DNA of 51,784 nt, taken from NCBI GenBank assembly GCA_015680685.1, contig MNCI01029653.1:309909-361692 (forward strand), written 5' to 3'. A program made the translations under genes and the position numbers. This document shows positions 1 to 10,484 of the stretch, piece by piece. The DNA comes from Gnetum montanum. Taxonomy: Eukaryota; Streptophyta; Gnetopsida; Gnetales; Gnetaceae. Under the pieces are notes generated by a model. The model ran no database searches, was not told the origin of the DNA, and worked only from the letters and a program-made list of their open reading frames with translations. Position 1 is the first letter of the stretch. Each line of letters opens with the position of its first letter.

Positions 1-1211
1 AAATTAGACACTGTGGAGTATGTCTAATATTTATCGTTGAAGAGTTCTAAGATCGTACTCCACCTCTTGATGGTTTTCGGCTGTAAGGACCGGTACCAAC
101 TCTCTGCTTCCTTGATGAGTATCCTGGGAAACAACTTCAGTTTCTGTGACTTGTTCTCTATGTTTTGCAAGGTGCAGGCATTGTGGAATGCCTGTAAATG
201 ATTTTGCGGATCCGCATTATATCCCCCTTCAAAGCATGGGATATTAGTCATGTCTAAGTGCTTGATCTGACTATCTTTTAAATGCCTTGTTGGAATTCTC
301 ACTGCTTCCATGATATTTAGCATGCTCCGGGTGGCAAGAAGGGGCTCGTCATGATCATCTCTTTCATGACGTTTATGATGTCTCTGTTGTTCCCTACTTT
401 CCCTTCGTTCATGCCCTTGTCCTCTCTCCCGACTCTCTTGTTGAGGTCTCTCATCTTGCCTACCTCTATCCTCACCGTTATGCTCTCTATGACTGTGCCC
501 AGAGGTGGACGGAGAGGGTGAATGATGTGAAGAAGGGGAAGAAGAAGGAGAACCATCACCATGACGATGTTTCTTGCCTTCTCTTCTGTGGCTTCGGCCC
601 CGATCATGATGATGATCTGAGTGCCCGTCCTTGTCATGTGTTGTTGTTCCCTCAGTGAACAGTTGGCATTCACGGGGATCAGAACTAGGATTATGAATCA
701 TGGAGCATAAGTTCTGATACCCCACCTCTTCACTGTTGTTAGGAGGGGGAACATCTCTCGATAGAGAACCTGTTATAAGTGGTTCACCATCTCCCATTTC
801 ACTTAGGACGTGCGGAACCTCTTTGCCCTTCAACAGTGTATGTTGGCTCTCCTGCCTTGAGTCCCTCATACATTGTAAAGTTGTGGGATGATAATCCCTC
901 ATGTCAAAATCTATCACAACGTATTCAGCATAGAGCTGAGTCATGCCAATCTGTGCCAAAGCATGGAGGAGCATGTTGGGGACTACACGATCCGGAGGTA
1001 ACACTATATTACCATGCAAGTCTCTCCAGCGCATCTGTTCATCTTGATGGAGGATAAAAGTATAATCAGGTATATACTCATCGGGATGAGTATATACCAC
1101 CCTATATTGTTGAGGAACCGGCTGATTGAGGTTATGTGTTTTAGACTGCCAACTATTTCTAGTATGATCCCTAGGTGGTGTATTACTCTTGTGAGAAGAA
1201 GAAGAAGACAT
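1..1211 (-). pseudogene. gag: Element A gag, 5' part, cut by window edge
   Basis: Ty3/gypsy Gag (capsid) reading frame on the minus strand, starting at the ATG at 1209-1211. An open frame of 395 codons ends at a TAG at 24-26, where the sister copy H has CAA; homology continues to the window edge, so this is a substitution stop rather than the natural end. The first ~170 residues are a conserved family-specific N-terminus (start MSSSSSHKSN, motif VYTHPDEY). A Ser/His/Arg-rich linker follows, then a Retrotrans_gag-like core with the motif EAESWY and the end ELFNDKY. Its primer site and LTR lie immediately upstream at 1337-2161. It is close to the H copy at 47390. Family and orientation are certain; activity is very unlikely. 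Confidence 0.85.
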
Positions 1212-1336
1212 TTTGTCTTATCGGTGTGCTATTGACTCATTATTTAATTTTTCGTTTAATTAACCCTAAGGTTCGTTTAAGCTCCCAATGATGTGAATGA
1301 TCTCTTATGTTCTACTTAGCGCACAAACACTTAATG

Positions 1337-1352
1337 CCCGACAACGGTGCCA
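1337..1352 (-). other. Element A primer-binding site (tRNA-Asp type)
   Basis: Read on the minus strand, TGGCACCGTTGTCGGG starts one base inside the LTR end. It matches the tRNA-Asp complement TGGCGCCGTTGCCGGG, used by Athila/Tat-type plant gypsy elements, at all but two bases. Its place between LTR and gag fixes the orientation. Confidence 0.85.
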
Positions 1353-1353
1353 A

Positions 1354-2161
1354 TGATGAGTGGCGAGGTACCCCTACACTCAACCATACAAATACGAGCG
1401 TAACATGCGCGATTCAGTTGAACTCCGCAGACGAAGTGCCTACACGCCTCATGGAACACTTAAGGTTAATTATTCGTTATCTTCCCAGACTTACTTGTAT
1501 TTTTCATGGTGTATGGTTAAGTAAGTTTGAGGTATATGATTTTTATGTCTTTTTCGATTTTATCTCCTATGCTATTGAGGTGAAGGTTTGAAGAGATTAA
1601 TTAACTACCTTAACTAATTAACTAAGTTTGAATTAACCTAGTGTCAACATCCGTTCCCACTTACCGTTCACACCCTGAACCAATGCAACCGTGGTTACCA
1701 AATGCTAGTCATTGTTGGGATCACCACACGTAACGCACATGGTCGAAGCGGTTGTACTGAGGCACTTAACTAGGAGAGAAGGGTTGAGAAAGATTTAATC
1801 ACTAATAAGCATTTAAATGGAAAATAGTAAATAACAATAAATAAAGTCCTAATTAGCCTATTCCATGCACTGCAAGGTTTATCCAAGAAGTTTGTCTTTA
1901 TTGCCATATAAAAATTTGTGTTCAGGTATAATGTCTGCTCGAATAAAGATCCATTTGCTTTAGAGTTCCTACTGCGGGCACATGGAAAATATTCTATCTT
2001 TGGAGAGTTCAAACTGCCAGAGTTTCACTATGGTCTAACCTAGGATGGAAAACAAGGGAGAGTCGCCTCTTAGTTATAGACTTGGCGATGCACCGCGATA
2101 TCGCATACGTGATATCGCGTGGGATGCGATATCGCGGCTGACACGATATCGCGTCCCATCA
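1354..2161 (-). repeat. LTR shared by elements A and B (808 bp)
   Basis: A long terminal repeat on the minus strand, bounded by TGATG...CATCA (seen on plus as TGATGAG at 1354 and CCATCA at 2156-2161). The inner end abuts the tRNA-Asp primer site and gag of A. The outer end abuts a PPT-like 3' internal end (2162-2200) of B. It therefore acts as the 5' LTR of A and occupies the 3' LTR position of B. An AATAAA signal in R (minus strand, near 1897-1902) and four GATATC cores in U3 (2095-2150) are visible. By eye it is much closer to the H LTR (46319) than to the other B LTR (5307). Confidence 0.85.
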
Positions 2162-2260
2162 TACCCACATGACTGAATGAAAACTCATCCTCGAGTTCCT
2201 TACAATAATATCGGGAAGGTATGGGATTATTGACTCAAATGGAACTAATGGGATGACATG
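2162..2260 (-). other. 3' internal end with polypurine tract, element B
   Basis: On the minus strand this segment ends in a conserved block (GAGTTTTCATTCAGTCATG, then a purine-rich GTGGGTA) immediately before the LTR start TGATGGG. The same block precedes LTRs at 6270-6298 (+) and 23431-23455 (-), which identifies it as the family's 3' untranslated end and polypurine tract, the primer for plus-strand synthesis. Confidence 0.75.
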
Positions 2261-2261
2261 T

Positions 2262-2480
2262 GAATGGATCATCATTACAAGATAGTGGTAACGATGTCCT
2301 CCAGCAGTCCCAAGGGAACAGTGATGGACTGGTCGACTAGCTCTAGGCAAATATTGCTTTTCCTTAATGGAGGCAGGTTCCAAGCTTTGTACATCTCTTG
2401 TGATATTAGGTTGACTCCAGAGCCTAAGCCCAAAAGAGCTTTACATGGCTCATTCTCAGCAATTTGGAGATAGATTAGGG
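2262..2480 (-). pseudogene. Element B protease remnant
   Basis: The minus strand encodes a fragment of the retropepsin region: a Leu-Gly-Ser core followed by the family motif RVNLIS, then MYKAWNLPPL and VPLGLLEDIV. The catalytic Asp expected in the DLGS motif reads Gly here. The frame is interrupted by a duplicated segment and the N at 2494. It is a dead fragment of the same protease seen in H (49991-50278) and E (31480-32000). Confidence 0.65.
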
Positions 2481-2564
2481 GGCCTCCAGGATTNGCCTAA
2501 GCCCAAAAGAGCTTTACATGGCTCATTCTCAGCAATTTGGAGATAGATTAGGGGGCCTCCAGGN
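2422..2564. other. Single-N gaps with 69-bp exact duplication
   Basis: Bases 2422-2490 are repeated exactly at 2495-2563. The copies are separated by ATT plus an N at 2494, and a second N sits at 2564. An exact repeat stopping at single unknown bases inside an old, diverged element is best read as an assembly or gap-closing artefact. Confidence 0.8.
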
Positions 2565-2721
2565 ATATTCATTGAGCTCGATGTTTGGTTTGAAGGGAGC
2601 TCTAAAGCCTTATTTGATGGGGAGGCATTTAGAGGTTCAACCGCTTGTAGTTGTGAGGGCTTGGTTGGACTGCTGGTTCTGAAGAAAGGTCTTTTCTTCA
2701 TACGGTTGTTAGCACCAACAT

Positions 2722-2847
2722 CAAGTTGAAGATTCATAACCCTCATGGCATTGCATTACTATGGTTGAGTAGGGAGTTCCCCTNACAAGTTGAAGATTCA
2801 CAACCCTCATGGCATTGCATTACTATGGTTGAGTAGGGAGTTCCCCT
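2722..2847. other. Single-N gap with 62-bp near-exact duplication
   Basis: Bases 2722-2783 recur at 2786-2847 with one difference (CAT/CAC), with an N at 2784 between them. This is the same pattern as at 2494 and probably the same kind of assembly error. The segment lies in the proline-rich spacer between gag and protease of element B. Confidence 0.8.
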
Positions 2848-2849
2848 TG

Positions 2850-5162
2850 CATTGCTGGAGCGGGTGGTAATGGAGCTATTGGTGTGAGAGTTGTAGATTT
2901 ATTTGAAGGATGGTATGTTTGTGGGTTATCTCCCCTAGGAGAAGGGGTTCTATAATACTCCCGAGCTTGGTAGTCATGTTGTGGTGTAACGTGACTAGTA
3001 GAGTCACGTGGAGAGTTTGGATGCTGCACGTAGTAGCCATATGGGTTTGATTGTTAGTAGGGGTATTGTTGCCTTGGTGGTGGCATCCCCCATGACTGTG
3101 GGTATTGCCACTGTTGATGTTGCTCAACAGGTTGTGGTGGAGTTCCACTTGGATAATATGTTGAAGGTTGGTGGAACTGCCTTCTGTTACCTTGGGGATA
3201 AGGTTACCATCGGGGTGCTTGCTGTTTATTAAGTCATGGGTTGAGTGCATACACCCTAGAGTCTTGTAGATGTGAGATCACTGGGGAACATCCCTTAGGA
3301 TGGTCATATTGGCATATTTCACATCCACCGTCATTGTCCATGTTTGAATCCACAACCTCTTTTGTGATGGCCATTTTACCCATACCCTTGTTACGTGCAT
3401 CGTCCACTTCTCTCTTTTTCTTTTTGTCATGGTCACTACCTTGCTCTCTAGACTCCTCTACAATTTTAAGAACAATCTCAAACCTACTATCCAGGGAGTC
3501 CCACATTTGGTCTACCTTTGTTGATACTTCTATTGTTAACTTTTGGAGCGGCAAATTTTTCCTATTCACCATCTCTTCGAGTGGTGACTCTTCTTCCTCC
3601 TCATAAAATCTCACTCCCATTTTTCAGAGGGAAGGATCTTGGTTGTAGTCTTCAGCACTTTCTCTCTTTCGTAGCTCACCTTCTTCTTTGGCTACTTACT
3701 CTAGTAATCTATGAATTTGATGAGACCTAAACTTTGATAATCTTCCCTGGGAATATGTTCCAAGGGTTCTTCTTGTTTCATGCCTAAGTCCATCCACGAG
3801 ATGGCGTAGTTGATCCTGTTGTGAATAACCATGGCTAGGGCAACGATGTAACAGTGCGTAATAGCGGCCCATGGTAGCATCCAAGGGTTCATGATTTCCT
3901 TGCTTCCATCCTTGGATTTGCTTTCACAGGTTAGACACTTGGAAGTACGTTTGGTACTTATCATTAAACAATTCTAACATTGTACTCGACCTCTGAATGG
4001 ATTCTAGTTCTAAGGACTAGTACCAGCTTTCAACTTCTTTAACTAGTGTCCTTGGAAACAACTTTAGTTTTTGCCATTCATTTTCTATGTTTTGCAAGGC
4101 ACATGCATCATGGAATGCTTGTAAATGATTTTGAGGATCAACGTTGTATCCCCATTCAAATCGTGGGATGTTGGTCATGTCTAGCCTCTTGATCCTACTA
4201 TCCTTTTGGTGCCTTGTTGGAACTCTGACGGCCTCCGTTATATCTAACATGCTTCTAGTTGCAAGTAGGGGTTCTTCATGATCATCTCATTCATAGTGTC
4301 TATGGTGTCTATGCGGTTCCCTACTCTCCCTTCTTCTATGCCTTGATTCCTTCGAGTGCCCTTGTCCTCGTTCTCGACTGTCTTGTCGATGTTTCTCATT
4401 TTGTTTTCTCTTGTCCTCACGATTGGTTTCCCTATGACTGTGTCTGGACACTGAAGGAGAGGGTGAAGGTGACAATGAAGGTGAAGAAGAAGGAGAACCA
4501 TCGCCATGACGGTGTTTCCTAACTTCTCTTCAGTGGTCTTGGCCTCGATCGTGATCACGATCAAAACGTCTGCCCTTATCATGTGTTTGTGTTCCTTCTT
4601 TGAACACTTCATGTTCATGGGTATCAGAACCAGGGTTGTGAATAGTGGAGTGAAGGTTCTAATACACCACCTCCTGACCATCGTTAGGAGGAGGAACATC
4701 ATTTTGTGGGGAACCTGTTGAAGCAGGTTCACCACCCTCAATTTCACTCAAAACATGCAGAGCGTCATGGGGCCATTTACCCTTCAAGGATGTATGGTAT
4801 CTCTCCTGTCGCAAGTCCCTTTGACGTTGCACCTCTGTGGGATGATAGTCCCTTGTGTCATGATCGCATGCAATGTATTCCATGTATAAAAGCAGCATGC
4901 CTATTCGTGTGAGAGCACGAAGGAGCATGTTGGGGACTGATATGTCTGGAGGCAACACTATTTTACTCTCCAAGTCTCTCCAACGCAGTTGTTCATCTTG
5001 GTGGAGAATAAAGGTGAAATCAGGTACATACTCATCGTGATGAGTATATACCACACGAAACTGTTGAGGAACTGGTAGATTTTGGTTATGTGTATTATGC
5101 CGCCGACTACCTCTTGTGTTAGTCCTAGGCAGTGAAGTGCTCTTATGCGAAGAAGAAGACAT
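2850..5162 (-). pseudogene. gag: Element B gag remnant
   Basis: The Gag reading frame starts at the ATG at 5160-5162 (MSSSSHKSTS). It is followed over ~2.3 kb of minus strand, broken by frameshifts and stops: N-terminal domain 4659-5162, Ser/Arg/His-rich linker ~4287-4650, capsid core with VRVPTRHQKD and LVKEVESWY at 4017-4250, its continuation with GRYYALLHRC and HRLLE at 3696-3964, and a C-terminal segment 3234-3620 carrying CEICQYDHPKGC at 3288-3323. That motif is a short zinc-knuckle variant (C-X2-C-X3-H-X3-C). Below 3250 lies a His/Pro/Gln-rich tail. The product would bind RNA and form the capsid in an intact element; this copy is non-functional. Confidence 0.8.
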
Positions 5163-5289
5163 TTTGTCTTATTTGATGTGCGATGTATCATTGTCTTGTC
5201 TTCCTTTGATTAACCCTAAGGGTTCATTCTAATGTTCCAACGATATGGATGATTTCCTATGTTCTACATAGTGCACAAACAACTAAGTC

Positions 5290-5305
5290 CCCAACAACGA
5301 TGCCA
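5290..5305 (-). other. Element B primer-binding site
   Basis: On the minus strand, TGGCATCGTTGTTGGG begins one base from the LTR border (5307). It is a diverged copy of the tRNA-Asp-type primer site. Confidence 0.75.
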
Positions 5306-5306
5306 A

Positions 5307-6107
5307 TGATTAGTGGCGAGGTACCCCTACACTTAACCATACGAATACGAGTGTTTCACACGCAATCCGGTCGAACTCCAAGGACTAAGTGCTTATGCTC
5401 CTTAATAGAACACTCAGGGTTAATTAATTGTTGTCTTCCCAAACTTACTTGTATTGTCACAGTTGTATGGTTAAGTAATCTTGAGGTATATGATTTTTTA
5501 TAGCTTTTATATTTCTTATGCCTTATGCTAATAAAGGGAAGGAGAGAGAACTAAGTAACTAACTTACATTAACTATTCATTAACTAAGTTCTAAATGTTC
5601 CTAACACTAGTATCCGTTCCCACTTGCCGTACACATCTTGAACCACTGCAACACTGCTGAGATTACCAAACGCTAATCGTTACTGGGTTACCAAGCGCTA
5701 CACGCATGCTTGAAGCGGTCATACTAAGTGTATTTAACTAAGGGGGTTGAAGGTTGAGAAAGATATTAATTAACTAGAAAAGCACTGAAACATTCAAAAA
5801 TAATTAATTACTATTTAGCTTAATCTGTATGCTATAAGGTTTATCATAAAGTTCATCTTTATTGCCGTACACAAATGTGTGCTAAGGTACAAATTGCTCG
5901 AATAAAGATCCATTCACTCTATGACTCCTATTGCGGGAACACAGAAATTATTCTAACTTTGGACTAATGAAACTGCAAGAGTTTGGCTAAGGATCTAAGT
6001 CTAACTCCCTTGAACAAAGGGCACCGCCTCTTATTTATAGAAGATGAGGTAGGACGCGATATCGCATGGCGGATGCAATATCCCAGATGCAATATCGCAG
6101 CTCATCA
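5307..6107 (-). repeat. Element B 5' LTR (801 bp)
   Basis: A minus-strand LTR, seen on plus as TGATTAG at its inner end and CTCATCA at 6101-6107. It aligns along its whole length with the LTR at 1354-2161 but is clearly more diverged than A is from H. It has three degenerate GATATC/CAATATC motifs near 6056-6098 in U3, a minus-strand TATA-like TTATTTATA at ~6031, and the conserved AATAAA block of R. Confidence 0.85.
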
Positions 6108-7280
6108 ACCATAATGATCATGAACACTAATGTTGTAATATGCTAATTGATCCATTCACTGGGCACGTTAAGTCTATCATCCCATTCCACCATCAGTTGT
6201 CGATTAGTCAATAATCCCATACCTTCCCAATATTTTGTAAAGAACTTGTTTCTTTTTTTCTATACTCAAGGACGAGTTTTCATTCAGTCATGGTGGTATG
6301 ATGAGAGTAGTTATTCTAATTATTAGAGTGGTTACCCTAGTAGTTATTCTAATTATTAGAGTGGTTACTCTAGCAGTTACTCTAATTATTAGAGTGGTTA
6401 CTCTAGTATTTATTCTAATTATTAGAGTGGTTACTCTACCAGTTACTTTAGCAGTTATTCTAATTATTAGAGCAGTTACTCTAATTATTAAAGTAGTTGC
6501 TCCTAAGCCTATAAATATAGTGCCCATGCGCATAATTGAGAGAAGTCTTTCAGCAGTCAAGTAGTGAAACTCTTGTAGTCTGTTTGAAAGTTAGAGTATT
6601 TTCCAAGTGCCTGCAGCAAGAGGTCTAAGTGTGGACGGATCTTTATTCGAGCATTGTGTACCTAAGCACACCTTGTGTATGGCAATAAAGACAAGCTCTT
6701 TGATTCATCCTTGCAGCATTTGAGATTTGTTTTTTTATGCATTTATTTTATTTTATTTTCTTATGCATTTATTTTATTTGATTTGATTTTATGCACTTTA
6801 CATTTCTGTTATTAGCACAACAATTCGTTTTGATCAATCAAGCAAATTGTTAAATTACAAAAGCACGATCGCTTCAAGCATGCGTGTAATGTTTGGTAAC
6901 CCAGTAATGATTAGCGTTTGGTAATCCTAGCAGTGTTGCACTGGTTGAGGATGTGTACGGCAAGTGGGAATGAATGCTTGTGTTAGGATTAGTTAGAACT
7001 TAGTTAATGAGTAGTTAAGTTAAATTAGTCACCTAATTATCTCTCTCTTTCCCTATTAGCACAGGACATAAAAACAAAAAAGATATAAAAATCATATGCC
7101 TCAAGCTTACTTAACCATACAATCGTGACATACAAGTAAGTTTGGGAAGACAACGATCAATCAACTCGTCCTTGTTCCACAAAGGCACATAAGCACTTAG
7201 TCCTTGGAATTTGACTGGATTGTGTGTGAAACGCTCATATTTGTATGGTTGAGCAGAGGGGTACACCTCGCCGCTCATCA
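6108..7280 (+). mobile_element. Element C: 3' end and LTR of a plus-strand copy
   Basis: 6108-6298 is a 3' internal end in plus orientation, finishing in GACGAGTTTTCATTCAGTC and a purine-rich GTGGTA. The LTR follows at 6299-7280 (982 bp), from TGATGAG to GCTCATCA. A TATA box (TATAAATA) is at 6510-6517 and AATAAA at 6684-6689. After 7280 there is no primer site, so this is a 3' LTR. The rest of C is missing; minus-strand element B abuts it at 6107/6108. The LTR is longer than its relatives because of the tandem array at 6313-6503. Confidence 0.8.
6313..6503. repeat. 33-bp foldback tandem array in LTR C U3
   Basis: Four full 33-bp units (6313-6345, 6346-6378, 6379-6411, 6412-6444) and three partial ones. 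Each holds two near-palindromes, TCTAATTATTAGA and AGAGTGGTTACTCT, so the array can fold on itself and stays open in frames on both strands. It lies just before the TATA box at 6510. Confidence 0.9.
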
Positions 7281-8580
7281 GTATGGATGAAAACTTAACC
7301 TCTTTTGAGTGGTTGTGCCCAAACTTGAACCTAGGTCTTCCAACTTGAAAAACAAGCACCTTACCCTCCCTCAAAGTAGTGGTTGTTCTCATTGTTAAAA
7401 TAAACCATTTTGAACAAATTAAAAATAATGAAATGCCAACCTAGCACTAAAGTTCTTGATTCGGAAGGTCCAAGTTATGAGTTCAATTCCAATAGGCAAT
7501 GCTAAGTGATTAAGTTCTAATTGGACTAGATATCTTGGTAGGTAATGCTGAGTTATAAAGTTCTAATTTGACCAAATATCTTGAGGTATACCTATGTTTC
7601 AATTATTTCACATTCTAACATCCCAATTTGTAACTTTGTTGTAATTTAATCACATACATATAAAAATACATAACTTTTATATTTTATTAATTAAGATTAG
7701 TTATTAAAATATAAGCATTGTAGCTTGAATTAACACAATACCCATGATTCTTTTTAAAACAAGACAACTTGGGACTAGTAGCACAACTCATACCCAAAGT
7801 AATGGTCTAAAAAAATACACAAAAGTCTAACTATTCCAAAATTTGGATTCCGCACCTGGTACAATATGCAAAGAATAGGCAAACATCCATGATAATACGT
7901 AACTTTATACTTTTCTGAAAATTTGTAGAATTTTATGATTTTTTGAAACTTACCTGTAAATGCTGGGAATCAAACCCACAAGCCTGTACCATCCTTGGAG
8001 CTCAACATTGAGGTGAACAATTGCCTGCCTTCTATACTTAAAAATGAATTTAAAAACAATCTACGTCGAAGTTATAACCGGCGGTGTGATTGTCGGCGTA
8101 GCATGAAAAAGTAAGACAACGAACCCTCGTTTTTTTTGTATCGCAATTTTTGGTTGGTTTGCCCCATTACCTTGGTTGCTTTATCGCCCAGTCGCTTATA
8201 AAGAGCAGGTTTGTTTTTGCAGCTGGAATTCCATTATCTGCAAAAGAGCCATTTCATTTCAATTTCTTTTATAAAAGGTAAAAAAGGGATCCTTGAAGGT
8301 GCTAGGCAGGACGACAACCTTACTCATAGAATTTCACTCGCAGGATAACCTTTGACATGACAGGTCAATGCATGCATGCATCCACATATATACATATATA
8401 AACATATGTAAAAGAAAAGAAGATATTCAGAACCAAAACAGGCGATGTCAACATTTTGGCATGTAGAAAGAAACAAAACGCTGCCAACAAATACAATACA
8501 AATTATATAATCCCCATCTCTATCTCCGCGCGCAAGTCAAAATGCGATTTCCCGCGCGTTTGACAACAAACAAACCCCAC
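7281..8580. other. AT-rich spacer, possible SINE-like piece
   Basis: No gene is seen. Around 7439-7600 a stretch with GGTCCAAGTTATGAGTTCAAT resembles the 5' head of tRNA-derived plant SINEs (box-B-like GAGTTCAATTCC), followed by diverged sequence. This is weak. The rest is AT-rich with a short ATGC/TATA microsatellite-like run at 8370-8405. Confidence 0.3.
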
Positions 8581-8612
8581 AACCCCCGGCACAGCCAGTG
8601 GGGCCCGCGCCC

Positions 8613-8736
8613 TGACGTCACGTGACCATTATTAAACGTGAACTTTTGCCGTGCCTGGGCCCCACGCGGGTTGACTCCACGGTAAGCAAAGAACCCGGTG
8701 GACCCCGCCTCCATCATGCCACCCCGCCTCCACGTG
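8613..8736. promoter_or_regulatory. Overlapping C-box/G-box and ABRE-like G-box
   Basis: 8613-8624 reads TGACGTCACGTG: a perfect C-box palindrome (TGACGTCA) overlapping a G-box (CACGTG). A second G-box in an ABRE-like setting (CACGTGGGGC) is at 8731-8740. The segment is markedly GC-rich against the AT-rich spacer. Such elements bind plant bZIP and bHLH factors. Whether they serve the phosphatase gene 5 kb away or an unseen neighbour cannot be told. Confidence 0.5.
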
Positions 8737-9171
8737 GGGCCCAGCCTTTTTTTTTTCTTCCGCCCCTTTCCGCCATTTATGCTCCCATCTGCACCGTGTT
8801 TTTCTCGCCCCTCCTATTAATTATCGCGTAATCATGTTATTCCCCATAATTCGTGCATTAGCGTATAACGTGCGTACAAATCATGAGCCCTCGTGTGAGG
8901 TGGCCACGTCGGCACCCAAAATAAGATTATCATGCAGAATCATTTTGGCCTCCCTTTTAGTATATGGTATATACACACATTTAAGCATGATGAGGACACG
9001 TATTTGTTTTGTAAAGTTAAAAATTCCCGTTTCATTTAATATTTGCCACCAATGATCAGTTGGGGACCTTGGTTTAGACAAAATTCGTGGACTGAATAAT
9101 ATCGATAATTGTAGCGCTTTTTACACAAAGCTGTTTCTGTGGTCCGGCCACGGGGAGTCCTAGCTGGGATT

Positions 9172-9213
9172 ATGACGTGGTGGCATGCAACTGCCCTGCA
9201 TGCGCCACGTCAT
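9172..9213. promoter_or_regulatory. ACGT-element hairpin
   Basis: The left arm 9172-9189 and right arm 9197-9213 are inverted copies with one extra base, around a 7-base loop (9190-9196). Each arm carries TGACGTGG (right arm on the minus strand) next to TGCATGC. Two opposed ACGT elements suggest a dimeric bZIP site. Another TGACGTGG is at 9412-9419. Confidence 0.55.
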
Positions 9214-10400
9214 CATGACTATGCTCTGCTTTTGGTACGTAACTGGAAGCGGTTCAGTTGAGAGAAAATGAATAAAATATGGACCCTCTCAGTGTTTAGC
9301 TGGGTTGCTACATTTTTCTTGGGAATTTTCAGAGAAAAATTATGGCTTGCTGTCTAATATTGGGCGGAAAAGTTAAAAGTGGAATGTTCTGCCCATTTCA
9401 TGGTCAGCGGATGACGTGGATATGACCGGTTAATGCAGGTCGCTGTTTGCTCTGTAATCGGTTTCCTGCGGTTTGTGTTTTAAAATTGAGCAATAATTGT
9501 CATACATCCATGCGTTGGACATATCCATAACTACAGCCATTTCAGATCGGGCGAAAGGAAAGATCTTGATGGAATAAGTTTCACCATCACTAAAAATAAC
9601 ATTTTATCATGAGGAAAACACCCTTCTTGTTCCGTCCTGTATTAATGGGGAGTGAGTGCAAAGTTTTATTGCTAAAACAGTTGTTGATAGAAGAAACTGT
9701 TTGCAGATAATGTCTGTTTGCTATTTTAAGAAGAAACAATCTTGACTCAAAACTATATTACCTCGTTCTCTTTGTGTTAATGGCATCGTTAATAGCGTTT
9801 GTCCTTGGGCAAAGGTTGGGTTTGGCAGGATTTTGGGTATCTCTTTGTCGCAATCGTGATTGACGAAAGTTAAGTCAATCTTTTGTGCGTAATCCTGTTT
9901 GCACTTGTTTGATGACCTCCTGCAAGTTGCACTTGGTATCATATCAAATCCCATGACAGCGGGGTGCATCCTGCTTGGAAATCTTAAACAAGTTTACGAA
10001 ATCATACATTAAGGCATGATATCAAATCAATTTAATTGAACGCGTGAACAAGTCATAAATTTAAGATTTCGGGACTTCGATCGGGTGGACTTCTGAGTCA
10101 CATATTATATTGCATGACTAAATGGTGGGGGGATTTGCAGTCGTCTAGACCTGAATCAATGATGCATTTACAATCATAAGTTGATGGATTAGGGAAATAC
10201 TTTGACTCTGTTCTCATGGATTGCAATTCTCATAGCCGAGTGACTTTCAAATTGTTTAACAGATTACATCATCGCATCGTAAACAAGTTTTAAAACAAGC
10301 TTTTTCTTTAACCAAGAATCGTGGACCAATGATGCTTTAGTTGGGGATGATTCAAGTCGGGGATATTTAATTTAACGGCATGTGTTCCATTGGAATGGAT

Positions 10401-10484
10401 AAACCTAAACCCAAAACACCAAATCAGATCAGATTGTGCGCTAAACCTAAACCCAGAACACCAAATCAGATCAGATTGTGCGCT
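10401..10484. repeat. 42-bp tandem duplication
   Basis: 10401-10442 is repeated at 10443-10484 with a single A/G difference. Each unit starts with AAACCTAAACCC, which resembles but does not equal the telo-box AAACCCTAA. Confidence 0.95.

Larger units (their letters stand above)
1354..6107 (-). mobile_element. Element B: internally deleted Ty3/gypsy LTR element
   Basis: A minus-strand element with an LTR at 5307-6107, tRNA-Asp primer site at 5290-5305, gag from 5162 downwards, zinc-knuckle motif at 3288-3323, proline/glutamine-rich spacer, protease remnant near 2250-2480, then directly a PPT-like end (2162-2200) and the LTR at 1354-2161. The body is only ~3.1 kb. Reverse transcriptase, RNase H and integrase are absent, so it is a deletion derivative that could not move by itself. 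The two bordering LTRs belong to visibly different subfamilies, so the left border may come from recombination with A rather than from B's own insertion. Confidence 0.75.

Noticed and set aside
6288-6564. Open frames on both strands (Ile/Thr/Arg/Val-rich)
   Set aside because: Produced by the 33-bp palindromic tandem array; low complexity with no start context or domain.
8520-8831. Short frames on both strands in the GC-rich ACGT region
   Set aside because: No domain, no intron signals, and explained by local GC content and regulatory sequence.
10401-10454. Telomere or telo-box repeat
   Set aside because: AAACCTAAACCC lacks the exact AAACCCTAA/TTTAGGG unit and is not iterated as telomere DNA.
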